Source: Prorocentrum cordatum (taxonomy: Eukaryota; Sar; Dinophyceae; Prorocentrales; Prorocentraceae). From it: DNA of 64,000 nt. The notes under the pieces are model-generated. The model made no database searches and had not been told where the DNA came from. It worked only from the letters and a program-made list of their open reading frames with translations. The translations under genes and the position numbers were made by a program. Location: positions 1-64,000 of the forward strand of contig CAUYUJ010019894.1 of NCBI GenBank assembly GCA_963575745.1, given 5' to 3'. Shown here in pieces: positions 21,593 to 33,175 of the stretch (its first letter is position 1; each line of letters starts with the position of its first letter).

Positions 21593-22425
21593 CGATTGTG
21601 ATCGGTAGTGAGACCGAATGTGAGACCGAATGTGAGATCGATTGTGCGATTGATTGTGAGATCGATAGTGAAATCGATAGTGAGACCGAATGTGAGATTG
21701 ATTGTGAGATCGATTGCGAGATCGATAGTGAGATCGATAGTGAGACCGACTCTGAGATCGATAGTGAGATCGATAGTGAGATCGATAGTGAGATCGATAG
21801 TCAGATCGATTGTGAGATCGATCGAATGAGATCGATAGTGATATCGATAGTGAGACCGAATGTGGGATCGATTGTGGGATCGATTGTGATATCGATAGTG
21901 AAATCGATAGTGAGACCGAATGTGAGATTGATTGTGAGATCGATTGTGAGATCGATAGTGCGATCGATAGTGAGACCGAATGTGAGATCGATTGTGAGAT
22001 CGATTGTGATATCGATAGTGAGATCGATGGTGAGACCGATTTTGAGATCGATTGTGAGATCGATAGTGAGATCGATAGTGAGACCGAATGTGAGATCGAT
22101 TGTGATATCGATAGTGAAATCGATAGTGAGACCGAATGGAAGATCGATAGTGAGATCGATAGTGAGACCGAATGTGAGATCGATTGTGAGATCGATTGTG
22201 ATATCGATAGTGAGATCGATAGTGAGACCGAATGTGAGATCGATTGTGAGATCGATAGTGAAATCGATAGTGAGACCGAATGTGAGATCGATTGTGATAT
22301 CGATAGTGAAATCGATAGTGAGACCGAATGGGAGATCGATAGTGAGATCGATTGTGAGACAGAATTTGAGATCGATAGTGAGATCGATAGTGAGATCGAC
22401 AGTGAGATCGATCGAGTGCGACGTT
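21593..22425. repeat. 12-bp satellite, GATCGATAGTGA family
   Basis: About 830 bases of 12-bp units, mainly GATCGATAGTGA and GATCGATTGTGA, interspersed with the variant GACCGAATGTGA. The unit length keeps every frame open, giving a spurious 352-aa Ser/Ile/Leu frame on the minus strand and Val/Arg/Ser/Ile frames on the plus strand. Related short arrays lie at 41890-41930 and 46508-46745. Confidence 0.95.
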
Positions 22426-23031
22426 GGTCCCTCCCCCCCCTCACCTCCTTATCACCCGAAGGGTGGTCGTATAGGTATATACACATACACATGCATACGT
22501 GTGTACACATATGTAAATGCTTGAACCACGCGCGCGCTTCGCGTGCGTTGTTCTAGCGCCATTTTCGCCAACCTCACATCAACGGGCGGATACGGACAGT
22601 ATCCAACAATGGCTACCATAAGAGGTGATGGATGATTCAGGCGTCCGTGAATGCAAGAGCAAAGGAACTCAAGCCGCCCAGTTGCACCGAACAAGTAATA
22701 CACCCTTCCTCAGAAACATCATCCACCTCTTCCCCATTCCCGTCCCTTCGTCCTCCCAGCGATTTTCAGCGGGAGCCGGTCGCACCCGTTAGCAAGCCAC
22801 TTTGTATTCGGCGTCCTAGTGCGCAACGTAATGGCGCAACCAATTACTCGCTGTCGGCAGGGCGAACTTTGTCAAGCTAATCGACTCGATCGTTTCCCAT
22901 GGCTTTCGATACCCGGACCATTCTTACATCGTTACCCATCATAGCAATCACCAGCATAATTATCATCCTCGTCAGCATCGCCATCACCTTAACCATCGCC
23001 ATCTTCATCATCGTGTTCATCATCGCTATCA
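22426..23031. other. unique spacer, no gene seen
   Basis: Short frames only. It includes a CACACATATG-rich patch near 22480-22515 and a CATCATCATC-like stretch near 22930-23030. Confidence 0.5.
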
Positions 23032-23672
23032 TTTGAGGGAGTTTGTCTTGTGAACTCACGTCATCCTGACCCCCGGCGCGCGAAGAAATGGGCCCGCCAA
23101 CCGCCCCCCCGGTCCCGGAAACGGCGCCATCCGTCACCGCCTGCCAAACCGGCGCCCTCGCCTGAGACATCCTCCAAAAATCGCCCCGGACCCCCCAAGA
23201 GGCTCTCAACCGCCCTTCCGGTCCCGGAAACGGCGCCATCCGTCACCGCCTGCCAAACCGGCGCCCTCGCCTGAGACATCCTCGAAAAATCGCCCCCCGG
23301 ACCCCCCCCATGCAAGAGGCTCTCAACCGCCCTTCCGGTCCCGGAAACGGCGCCATCCGTCACCGCCTGCCATACCGGCGCCCTCGCCTGAGACATGCTC
23401 GAAAATCGCCCCCCGGACCCCCCCCAAGAGGCTCTCCGAGGGGTCCGGGGGGGGGGGGTCTGGGGAGGTCTGGGGGGGGGATCCGGGGGGGGTCCCGGGG
23501 GTGTCCGGAAGGCTCCGGGGGGGGGGGTCTGGGGGGAGTGCGGGGGAGCCCAGGGGGTCCGGAAGGGGGGAGGGCAGGGGGTAGAGTGGTGGGAGGGGGG
23601 GAAAAGGGGGCACCAGGGCGCAATCTATGTTCACAAACTCCCGATCAACCGCAGAGCGGCGGCCTCTCGTCA
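23032..23672. repeat. tandem-repeat block B, duplicate of block A
   Basis: It has the same entry sequence (TTTGAGGGAGTTTGTCTTGT), three units with landmarks at 23122, 23231 and 23348, the same G-rich tail and the same exit (TTCACAAACTCCCGATCAAC) as block A at 20141-20770. Unit spacing has drifted to 109-117 through C-run length changes. Confidence 0.9.
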
Positions 23673-23734
23673 GCGGAAGAATACATCAGGCTCGGCGTGC
23701 TCAGCGGTGGGTCGAACCCACATGTGTGTGACCC

Positions 23735-23990
23735 TGGAGGTTCGCGGAAGTTCGGACTCACACGTCCATCCGAACTTGGAGGTTCGAGGAAGTTATAATT
23801 CAAATTTGACTGCGAATTTGGAGGTTCGAGCTGGAATTTCGAACTTCGAGCTTACATTTGAACTCGAGCTTGGAGGTTCGAGGGCGCTCGAACTCAAATG
23901 TAAGTTCGACCTGTGCGGCTCGAGAAGGTTCGAACTCAAATTTGGGCTCGAACTTGGATGTCGGAGCGCAACGTTGAATTTGAATTCGGG
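23735..23990. repeat. CTTGGAGGTTCGAGGAAGTT minisatellite, locus 1
   Basis: Alternating phrases of the type TTGGAGGTTCGAG and GAACTCAAATTTG recur every 40-60 bases. The same family forms a larger array at 39675-40200. Confidence 0.8.
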
Positions 23991-24353
23991 TCGGTCCAGC
24001 TGCCGGTAACGCGGGATCTCTGTGTGGCGATTGTGCTATCCCAATGAGGCTGAGGGTGACTATGAAGATGATTATGGGGATGTTTGACGATGATGATGGT
24101 CATGATGTGCGAGGTGATGGCGACCCATCATGATCCTTCCGCCATGCCCTTCCCCCATGCCATCCTCCTGCTCGTGCTGTTGCTTATGGTCCTGTTCTTG
24201 TTCCCTGTCCTTCCTGCTCCTGGCCCTGCTCCTGCTCATCCTTGTCCTTTTCTTCCCTCTCTTACTCTCCTCTTTCTTCTAAGAATGTTTCTCCTCCTGC
24301 CCCGCCTCCTCGCGCGGCGGAGCGCGGTCTGTGCCCGCGCGCGCCGTCCCTGA
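23991..24353. other. no gene seen
   Basis: A GATGATTATG-like patch near 24060-24120 is followed by a pyrimidine-rich tract to 24300 (CTGCTCCTGGCCCTGCTCCT and similar). Low complexity. Confidence 0.5.
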
Positions 24354-25594
24354 TCAGGCCGTGCTCCGCGACGACCAGGTGGGGCTCGGCGTCGCCCCGC
24401 CCGCCAACCGCCGTAGCCGCCGGCCAGGGGCGCCCCCCGCTGGTGCGCCTAGCGCGCCAGCTCGTCCGCCAGCGCCGCCGCGGAAGCCCGCGTGGTCTCG
24501 CTCCCGAGGGCAGCGCGGAGCTGGCACGCTGTGGCGCGGCGCAGCGCCGCGCTCAGCTCCGGGCGGCGAGCGCGCTGGCGGCGGCGGCGGCCACCGGCCC
24601 GTCGCCCACCCCACCCAGCAGTTGGGCGCGCCCGCGTGCCAGCCAGCGCAAGTGCTTTGGAGCCGCCATCCCGCGGCGCCCGGCCGTCTCCAGCGCGAGT
24701 GGCAGAACCCGCCAGGGCGCGCGGCCGGCGGGGTAACGACCTCTCTTGTCGCCCTCCCCCTCCCGAGCCACGGCGCCGTCTGTCGCCGCCGCCGCAGCCA
24801 GCCCTGGCGCGGGCCTCGCTCAGCGGGCTGTAGCGGACTCCGACGTCCGCCAGCAACCGCGGGCAGCCTGCCCGCTGCGCCCGCAGGTCGAGCAGCGCCT
24901 CCTCGCGGCAAGCCTGCAGCGCGGCCCCGCTGGCCAGGCAGGGCCTTGCAGGCGGGCGCGCGCCGCCGGGCGCCGTGCGCGCCCAGTGCCAGCGGCCCCG
25001 AGGCGGGACGTGGACCTGGCGCGCTGTCTAAAAGCCGCAGTCGGCGTGAACGCGCTCCCAGACGTCCGTGACGTCCCGGCTGCGCGCTGTCGCGCCTGCT
25101 CTGCGGGCGCAGCGGAAGGCGTGGTGCGTCGTGCTGCAGAGGGGCTGGCCGCAGGACTGTGCGGTGCGCGCGCCCGTGCGCGGCCTGTTCTGGCAACGGC
25201 CGTTGGGCGGCGCGAGGTCCTTGCCGAGCAGTGCCCTCGCCAGGTCCGGGTAGTCGTCGTCCTCCAGGCGCTGCCCTGGCCCGCCGTTCGCCGGCTGCCA
25301 GCTGGCCACGTGGGCGCCGCCGCAATGGCGGAATCGTGCCGGGTCCTCGGGGCCAAGGATGCTCAGCAAGGCGTTGTGGTTCTTTTGGTCGAGCCTACTC
25401 ATGGACATTTTTGGGGTTTTCTCCTGGGGCGCCTGGGCAAGCTCCCGCCAGGGCGGCAGCGGCGCGGCGTCTTCATCCTCCTCGGTCGGTCGGTCGGTCG
25501 GTCGTCGGGCAGGGAGGTCGCGGCGCCCATGCGCAGAGTTGATAGGCGAGAGAAAAGAAAAACGATGGCGGCAGCAGCGCTGGCGCAACGGCAC
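24354..25594 (-). pseudogene. decayed LINE-like ORF2 C-terminal fragment
   Basis: The minus strand, split over three frames, carries the region that follows reverse transcriptase in dinoflagellate LINE-like polyproteins as I know them. In order these are HVASWQPANGG and YPDLARALLGKDL, a Cys/His cluster SCGQPLCSTTHHAFRC, VTDVWERVHADCGF, EEALLDLRAQRAG with LLADVGVRYS, and RAPWRVLPLALETAGRRG followed by LRWLA. The first pieces share one frame, 25594 to 25028; later pieces are in other frames. No RT core remains. It is 5'-truncated and frameshifted, typical of a dead LINE copy. Confidence 0.6.
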
Positions 25595-25824
25595 GGGGCT
25601 CCTGCCGGCGCCAGAGGGCGCAAGTGAACACTGCGAGGGCTACTGCCTTTAAAGTGGGCGACGCTGAGATCAGAACGAGGGAGGAGGATAAACATTATCC
25701 CAGCAAAGCAACCTAACAGCGATGTGTAGGAGCATATCTGGAAGCATTCCCCTTAAGATTCATATGATAATCCAGTTGTAGAATTCTGCTGTTCTCGCAG
25801 TCGTAATCGCATTCGCGAAGACAG

Positions 25825-26757
25825 TCGCAGTGGCAACGGCAGCCGCAGTCACAGCCTCAGCCTCAGCCTGCCTCAGCCTCAGCCTGCCTCAGCCTCCGCC
25901 TGCCTCAGCCTCAGCCTCAGCCTGCTTCAGCCTCACCATCAGTCTGCCTTCAGCCTCGGCCTCAGCCTCAGCCTGCCTCAGCCTCACCCTGCATCAGCCT
26001 CAGCCTCAGCCTGCCTCAGCATCAGCCTGCCTCAGCCTCAGCCTCAGCCTGCCTCTGCCTCAGCCTCAGCCTGCTGCAGCCTCAGCCTGAGTCTGCCGTC
26101 GGCCTCGGCCTGGGCCTCAGCCTGCCTCAGCCTCAGCCTGCATCAGCCTCAGCCTCAGCCTCAGCCTGCCTCAGCTCAGCCTGCCTCAGCCTCAGCCTGC
26201 CTCAGCCTCCTCAGCCTCAGCCTGCTTCAGCCTCAGCCTCAGTCTGCCTCAGCCTCAGCCTGCCTCAGCCTCAGCCTGCCTCAGCCTCAGCCTCAGCCTC
26301 AGCCTGCCTCAGCCTCAGCCTGCCTCAGCCTCAGCCTCAGCCTGCCTCAGCCTCAGCCTCAGCCTGCTTCAGCCTCAGCCTCAGTCTGCCTTCAGCCTCG
26401 GCCTCAGCCTCAGCCTCAGCCTCAGCCTCAGCCTGCCTCAGCCTCAGCCTCAGCCTCCTCTGCCTCAGCCTCAGCCTGCCTCAGCCTCAGCCCTGCCTTC
26501 AGCCCTCAGCCTCAGCCTCAGCCTCAGCCTGCATCAGCCTCAGCCTCAGCCTCAGCCTGCCTCAGCATCAGCCTGCCTCAGCCTCAGCCTCAGCCTGCCT
26601 CAGCCTCAGCCTCAGCCTGCTTCAGCCTCAGCCTCAGTCTGCCTGCAGCCTCGGCCTCAGCCTCAGCCTGCCTCAGCCTCAGCCTGCATCAGCCTCAGCC
26701 TCAGCCTCAACCTGCCTCAGCCTCAGCTTGCCTCAGCCTCAGCCTCAGCCTGCCACA
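25825..26757. repeat. CAGCCT hexanucleotide minisatellite
   Basis: Over 900 bases of CAGCCT and CAGCCTGCCT units with occasional CTTCAGCCTCGG variants. Sub-blocks such as CTGCCTTCAGCCTCGGCC recur, hinting at higher-order organisation. Frames give Ala/Ser/Leu/Pro-Gln repeats. Confidence 0.97.
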
Positions 26758-26759
26758 AC

Positions 26760-27120
26760 ATTCAAAATGTGGCCCGGGAATGGTGTTCTGGGAACTGGAA
26801 GAACACGAAGTGGCCTACAGTTGGCTCCGGGCATTCAAAATCATGCCCAGAATGGACTTCTGGAAACTCGAAGACCACTAAGTGGCCTACAGTTGACTCC
26901 GGGCATTCAAAATCATGCCCAGGAATGGAGTTCTGGGAACTCGAAGACCACGAAGTGGCCTACAGTTGGCTCCAGGCATTTTCAAAATCATGCCCAGGAA
27001 TGGAGTTCTGGGAACTCGAAGAACACGATGTGGCCTACAGTTGGCTCCGGGCATTCAACACCATTCCCAGGAATGGAGTTCTGGGAACTCGAAGACCACG
27101 AAGTGCGTGACTGTTGGCTA
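26760..27120. repeat. about 73-bp tandem repeat, 5 units
   Basis: Units carry GTGGCCTACAGTTGGCTCC, then GGGCATTCAAAATCATGCCC and TTCTGGGAACTCGAAGA. The GGCCTACAG landmark is at 26812, 26883, 26957 and 27032. The unit contains a short palindrome around GGGCATTC...TGCCC. Confidence 0.9.
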
Positions 27121-27164
27121 AAAAAAATGTCCCCGGCACCCGTCCGGATCCCGCCCAGACCCCC

Positions 27165-27179
27165 CTGGGGATTTTTTTT

Positions 27180-27218
<39 letters not shown>

Positions 27219-27268
27219 TTATATATATATATATATTTATATTTATATTTATATATATATATATATAA
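27165..27268. repeat. T-run, TTA and TA microsatellites
   Basis: T12 is followed by (TTA)n, then (TA)n with ATTTATATTT variants. It is the most AT-rich patch of the region. Confidence 0.95.
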
Positions 27269-27554
27269 AACCACTAGAAACCTATCAGTCTTCGCTGTTA
27301 GGTAATTTGGGAAAGAAGAACCTTTCACCTTCCGAGGGCCACGGGTTGCTGACGCAGCCGAGCAGCGCGCGCATGAACTGCGCTGGACAACTACTGCTCC
27401 TTGAAATCAGCGTGCGCTCGCGGCGCCTCTCGGGCGTGGCATAACATTCATCGTCCAGCCTTTCGCCCGCGCCTCCGGTTCACAGCGCTCGATGGTCTGA
27501 AAGGGGGAGCGGGGCAAGAGGGGTAGAAAAGAAAGTGGATCCTCGCGCACTCCG
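27269..27554. other. no gene seen
   Basis: Ordinary-complexity sequence between the AT repeat and the LINE remnant. No domain on either strand. Confidence 0.4.
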
Positions 27555-27936
27555 CTAATCATGTCGCTGGTGTATCATGCCATCCATAGGTATTCCTCTC
27601 GCCACGCATGGGTCCAGGGTTGCGAAATACCGTCGGGACCCCTTTGGGATGTCCCAATCGTCCTCTGCCGCGTCATTGTCAATCCGTCGGCGCAGCGCGC
27701 GATCCTGATAATCAGACCAATCAAAGGCGCGCGCAGACAGCAGAAGATCAACGTCAAATCTCAAGGGGGTCTCCGAGCGGATGCTTAGGCATTTGGTTCG
27801 AGCTTCCTCATGAATGGTATCGGCCAAGAAGACGCGAAGTCCTGGGCGGCACGTTGTAGCCCGCGCCGAAACCCAAAGCCCATCTGCGTCAGTTCCCTGA
27901 AGTGAACGATGCGTATGGTCATGCAAACGAGGGCCT

Positions 27937-28771
27937 CTACATATTTTTGCTCCGAGCCAGCGTTGCATGGCTTGCATGTGCCAACGTGTTGATTTGGAAG
28001 CAGAGCACCCGAAACACACGCTGGTGCACCACGTGTGCACTAACCCCCACTTGAGCAGCTAGCCTCCTGAGGCTAGGCAGTTGCCACGAAGTGGGCACCC
28101 CCTGGCGCCGCGTGCATGGGGCGGGATGCCCCATGACTGCTGGTACTCCATATCCATGCCTGATGTAGGAAGCGAATCGTCGCGCGCAACAACTGGTTAT
28201 CCAATCGAGCTGCTGCCTCTCGCGGTTGCTGACAAGTCCTAGCCCCCATGGGAACTCAACCGGGCGCAGGGGTCTGGGTGGCCTGCGAGACTGGGGGCTG
28301 GAACGTGTCGCTCCGCGCGGACCATGACTCAAGCGGGGGGGCTGCAACTGTCGCCGCCGCGCGCCCTGACTTCAATAGACCAAACCAAACATGAACAATG
28401 CACTCATCCGTTAAATCCCCCCAAGTCGGATCACGGCCGATGTCAATGCTAACGGCTTGAAGCCTTGTGGGGGTAGCCCGCAGGGCCTGCTCAAGAAACA
28501 GCTGAATATCCCCCTGCCTTCTGAAGCCAGAAAAAATGAAGCGCGCGCGCGACGTGCCTCTCGCGCAAGGGCCTTGGGGTCCATGCGACAAGCCGAGGTG
28601 GACATCCGGGTGGGATGGGAGTATGGCAACTGCGTGTTCCTTGGCCGATTTGCGAGATAGTGGCGCTCTTGGCGCTATGGGGAGGCCGTGGCATCGTGTT
28701 GGGGGAGCGGCAACCTTGGCCTCGTGAAGTCCCTTGGCCCGATTGGCTGCCGAAGCCTGTTTCCGCACCAA
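27937..28771 (-). pseudogene. LINE polyprotein tail, degenerate (PPLESWS motif)
   Basis: One frame reads LQAVSIDIGRDPTWGDLTDE, then VAAPPLESWSARSD. This resembles the GPPCETWSxAR motif of dinoflagellate retroelement polyproteins, with the Cys replaced by Leu. Another frame nearer the 3' end reads SWQLPSLRRLAAQV and VVHQRVFRVLCFQINTLA, equivalent to the W..P....L and Q......KPT part of that tail. The comparison is from memory of the family; the order of motifs supports it. Confidence 0.4.
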
Positions 28772-29711
28772 TATAGCTTCTTCCCTCTCCTCCTTGGTGG
28801 GCCCAAATCCATGATTAACCCGGGCACGATGGCGCGCAAGAGCATGGCGAAGCTGTTTAACGAGCCTCGGAATCTATCCAAAACCTCCAACGCATACCAA
28901 GCAACGCGTACCGGTGGCCAAAGCTGCGGCGCATCCGAGGAAGGGTGGTTTTTGCTGGAGCGAATGCGAATGAGCCTCCCTGAGGCCACCGTGAAACCAC
29001 ATTCGCGACACAGAAAACCCTGGGGCCTGTCCACGACGCGCGGATCCAGGGGAGTCCCTGCTGTTTCCTTAGCCAGTTGCCGCTCCCACCCCTGCAGCTG
29101 GTGTTGGTCGCTGTCGTAGGTGCGGGCCTTCTTGATGGCTGCTGCCACCGAGGCCCTGAGAAGCCTTGCTCTGGTGTCGTGCCATCTCGATCCGATCCTG
29201 GAGTGGCCTGACCCGCTCGTTTGCTGGGGTCGGTTCGGAAGTTGAGCCACTGGACGTCCTCCTGCGCCAGCTTGCCCCATGAGTCTGGGGCCCCCCAGGC
29301 CGCGTCAACGAGCGCCCGAATCATAGTGGGCGCCTGCCGCAAACACCGTCCCATGTAGCGAGCCCTTGGCGATTACCGAGACATCGGTGGCGTCGAGCCC
29401 GTGGGCCCTGGCCCAAACCTCGGTTGAGCCACGTGCAGCTCAGCATTGTTTGAGACGGCTCATTTGAGGCCAGTCCGATAGAGGCCCGCGTGGGCCGACT
29501 GCACATTGGACAAGGGCCTGGCATTGAGCCTGGGCCACGAGGCCGAAGCGTAGAAGATGGCGGCGGCCGCAAGGGCGTCCACGCGCAAGACCTTTGTCTT
29601 ATCAGTGAGCCCCCTCCTTGATGCAACGGTGCGGCGGACTGGTTGCGTGGCGGCGTTGGCCTCTGCGACGCGCGCGGGGACCTCGAGGCTCATTGCCCCT
29701 CTGGTGGGCAA
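28675..29711 (-). pseudogene. LINE region following reverse transcriptase, frameshifted
   Basis: 29711-29460 reads TKVLRVDALAAAAIFYASAS and WPRLNARPLSN, the post-RT thumb region. 29354-29200 reads APTMIRALVDAAWGAPDSW and WGKLAQEDVQWL. The next frame reads GFLCRECGFTVASGRLIRI, a C-x2-C zinc finger, with KNH completing it. The three pieces occupy different frames, so the copy is dead. Confidence 0.5.
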
Positions 29712-31444
29712 TCCGTGCCTCTGGCAATTTGTGTTCGGTGACTACTGAAAACTCAAAATGCCATTCCCTAGAAATGATCTTCTCCGGGCGCCAATTGGTA
29801 AGAGTAGCGGGCGCTTTTCTGGCCCGCGGGCCCCTCCGCGCAATGGGGGCCCTGGTCTCAACGAGGCGGGGCAGCAAGCCGTGGGCGCATGCCGCGCGCG
29901 GAACAGATTCCGAGAGAGCATCGGCCGCGTTGTAAATGTCGGTGGTTTTTAAATTGCAATGGCGACAATGAGATTTCGCACGAGCGGCTGGTCTAGTCTC
30001 GTGGCGTGCAAAACCTAGGTTCTCGGCGAGGCAGTCCCCGGCGCTTGTCGCCCAGCGATGCTCCGAGTCGGCTCCTCATATCCCCATGCGCCAAAGCAAA
30101 AACCTGATTGCAAATGTCTGTGGCAAAAACAAGCCCTGGTCGAGTGCCCACCGTGGGCTCTGCAACGTTTTTGGCCGCGCGGACCCTCCAGATGCCTTGC
30201 CGCTGTGATTCTGACCAGCTCTGCCAGGTGCGCAGCGTTAAAATGATGTTCTAACCTCGGTTTCCTGCCAAGCTGCGCTCTGGCCGCATCGTGGAGTATC
30301 TATGGCAGTGCCATCCTGTCATGGACCTGTTCTAAATCCTTCTCATTGCCTGCTAGGGGCGTCGCGAACTCCGGTATTGCGGTGCAGACAACTTTTTTAA
30401 GGTCCAGGCTCCGGACGACAGTAGACTGTTGAAATATAGCTGCTGAGGATGAAAGCATTCTCAGGCCATGGTTTAGCATATCAGCGCCTTTTTCTGGAAC
30501 CCCGCCGCACTGTCCAGCGCGGGGCGTGAGCCCCGCGGTAAACTTCGAGAGTGTGTGGCCATGAGAATTTTTATCTGGGACGCCGCTCGCCTCGTGGGCC
30601 CGCTACCTTTGTAGAACAAAGCCACATCGCCAAACTTGGCCCCCAGTGGCTCGCGCGTGGTAAGTGACATCTTGGTGGTGGGGGTAGCAAGCAGTTTGGC
30701 CATCTGCTGATGTGCGGCCCGAAACAGATCAGTAGCAAGTTTGTATGGGCCCGGGGCCTCCCCCCTCTCCAAGGACTTGATGTGCCATTCTGTGTCAGCG
30801 AGGGTAGGCGCGCAAATCCAATCCCTGGATACCTCTGGTCTCCTACATGCTGGCCTGGATTTATACGGCAGAGTAGCTGCTGCAGGGAACGTTCCCGCCC
30901 ATTCCCCACCTTGGAGAAGGTATCCTGGGCGCGTTGGGAAACCCCAGCCTGCGTCTGAGGGACCTTGGGCGCGTCGCCATCAACTTCAGGGGGATCTCAA
31001 TAGGGGAAACGCAACCACATCGCGGGGAATCTTCCGACCCCCCCGAACAAGTAAGGTTTTAGGTTTCTCCATTCGTCCCTGGGCATGTGCGCGCCTGCGC
31101 TGACTCTGGCGGTCTGGGCTGCGGCCTCAAGGAATTCCGTCCTGTCCGCTACTCGAGCCCGAGAGAGGTGGAGGTCAGACCGTCGTAGGAAGTCCACTAC
31201 GTCCACTGGCTTGGCTGGCAGCTCGATGATCAGCATGCAGCCGCCGACTCTCGAGTTCAATGCCTTCCTTGCAGCCTCCACAACTGGGTTGGTTGACCAA
31301 ACGAATGTCCTCTTGGGTGAACGTGCTCTGAGTTGCTTTCTGGAAGTCTCTCGTGCAAATCCGCTTGCAAAGATGCCCGAGTGACGCTAGGTTCATGTTG
31401 ACTTGGGCCTTGCCATTCGCCGACAGCTCCCCTCCACCATGAGA
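29712..31444 (-). pseudogene. LINE-like reverse transcriptase, decayed
   Basis: The pre-RT linker at 31281-30997 reads DLHLSRARVADRTEFLEAAA. The RT start at 30772-30590 reads GEAPGPYKLATDLFRAAHQ (the kapGpD region), REPLGAKFGDVALFYKGSGP (the start of the RT core) and ASQIKILMATHSR. A very degenerate candidate for the YADD box (IYNAADAL) lies near 29930. Beyond about 30470 stops and shifts prevent a clear read. Not functional. Confidence 0.55.
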
Positions 31445-32607
31445 TCAGGTCGATTGCCCCGGCCGAAGCGCGAGGTTGTTTGCGCGCAGCGCGGGGGGTG
31501 CAAAGACCTGACCGGCCTCCTCTCGGATCTCCTGCGCGCAACTTTGGTAATGGGAGTTGAGAGCCACGCCCCAGGCAGGCGAGACCAAACACCCGTGCTT
31601 TTCTGCAAGGAGGGCCTGGGCCACGGGGCTCCTGAGCTTCCGAAGGCTGAAGGTGCGGAGGAGAGATTTGGGGTTTTTAATGGCTGGTGCGTGCCGCTCA
31701 AAGGTCGCGACCATAGGTAGGTGATCTTGGGCGGCCATGATGTTGTCAACGGAATGTAGTGCCTGACTCTCCTTCACCCTGGCGGGCCAACGTTGGGGGG
31801 GGCGAGCATGTAGTCAATTCGGTGGGGCCCCCCTGGGTGCTGACTAAGGTGCGGCCACTGCCCCCCGAGTGCGCGGAATGTTTGATAGCCGCCATCGAAT
31901 CACTCATAGCAGACGTGCGTAACGCGTGCCCTTGCTCGTCTTGCATCCCGGGAGAATGCTTGACCCCTCGACCGCGTCGGAAAGCAGGGAACCCAGACGG
32001 GCGTTGCCGTCCGTAAAACCAGATGAGGGTTAGAGTTGCGCGCTGTTGCCAGGAGGTCCCTCCAGAACGCCAGTTAAACTTTGGGCGGCTGCTTAGAGTG
32101 GGGGGCGTGGGCAACGAGCATGGTTACATCGAGCCCTTGTGCCCAGACGCGTGCTATTATGAGGCGTGGCATGGATAGGAGCACACGGGCCTGCCGTTTC
32201 TGGATGAACAATGCCTGCATGCCCTTGGTCGCGTAGGGGAGCGTGGTGCTGGCCCATAGATCAACTCCAGACCCCCTTCTCGTCGTTGCCAGCTTAGAAA
32301 GAACAACACAACCATCTGCAATCCTGGATCCCTGGGGGTTTCGGGCTTTTTGGGCAGCAGCAAACGCAACCTGCTCTCTGTGGAGCCGAAGCCTCAAGCT
32401 TTTTCTCCTGGCTCGTCGCTGCTTGCCTTTCGCGCGCCATTTCTTGCGTGTGGATGGTGGCCGAACGTTGTGCTGTGCGGCTCTACAATCCGTCTTAAGC
32501 TGTGATTCTTGGCCCTGAAGAGGTTCTGGGCAGTATTCCTCAATGTGGCGTGGCTCAACGCGAGTGTCAGGAACCTGAACGCGCGTGCCCGCTAGTGAGT
32601 CAGGCAT
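31445..32607 (-). pseudogene. APE-type endonuclease domain of a LINE, frameshifted
   Basis: The order on the minus strand is: RIADGCVVLSKLA, ARVLLSMPRLIIARVWAQG and LDVTMLVAHAPHS (32300-32090), then HRIDYMLAP (near 31815) in a second frame, then DNIMAAQDHLPMVATFERH (near 31730) in a third. These match the beta-strand, the [R]IDY and the DH.P motifs of the endonuclease-exonuclease-phosphatase fold used by LINEs to nick target DNA. Three frames mean at least two indels. Confidence 0.65.
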
Positions 32608-32675
32608 AGATGCACGATGCCGTGGCGCTGCATATGCCAGCTCCCGCTCTCTCGCTGACGTGTAGCTAGTGGCTT

Positions 32676-33175
32676 CTAGGGTTTCAGATGGGGAGGTGAC
32701 TGGCCCTTATGTGTCTCTTGGAGGCTTGCCGCGCCACAGAACCCACCCGCGTGTTCCAGGGGTGCCCCGTCATGGCCCTTGACGTGGTCCAACTGAACCC
32801 TCAAACGTTGCCTAAGGGCCGCGGCCAAACTGCGCGCAACTCTCGCAAGCGAATCCACCCGTGGCTGCGAGGGGAAACCATTGAGTGCCCACACTACACG
32901 GAGCGAGTCACTTTCAAGTGTTACGTTGGAGGAGGTTCCCGAGGTGAGGAGGCCGACCAATGACCATTATACCGCTGGGTACTCGGTGTCCGTGCCGCCG
33001 TGGCCTGGCGCCGTGGCTCGCGTGCGAAACGTTTGCGGAGCGCGCCCGCTCCAATTCGGAGAACCGCCGTAGCCCAGGCGGCTGATTCATTATTCGAGTG
33101 GACCAGGGGCCCATCCGAAAATACATAAGCACTTTTCCACGCGCCAGCACGTGGTAAACACAGCTGTAATGCCAA
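32676..33175 (-). pseudogene. RNase H domain of a LINE, frameshifted
   Basis: One frame reads AYVFSDGPLVHSNNESAAW (first catalytic Asp in the SDG context). A second reads NVTLESDSLRVVWAL (later catalytic Asp) and LDHVKGHDGAPLEHAG, the vkGHdG-P-NE segment with NE.AD decayed. It lies immediately 5' of the endonuclease, so the order is RNase H, endonuclease, RT. Confidence 0.6.

Noticed and set aside
21452-22510. 352-aa minus-strand ORF of Ser/Ile/Leu repeats
   Set aside because: It is a by-product of the 12-bp satellite, whose unit length keeps every frame open; no complexity beyond the repeat.
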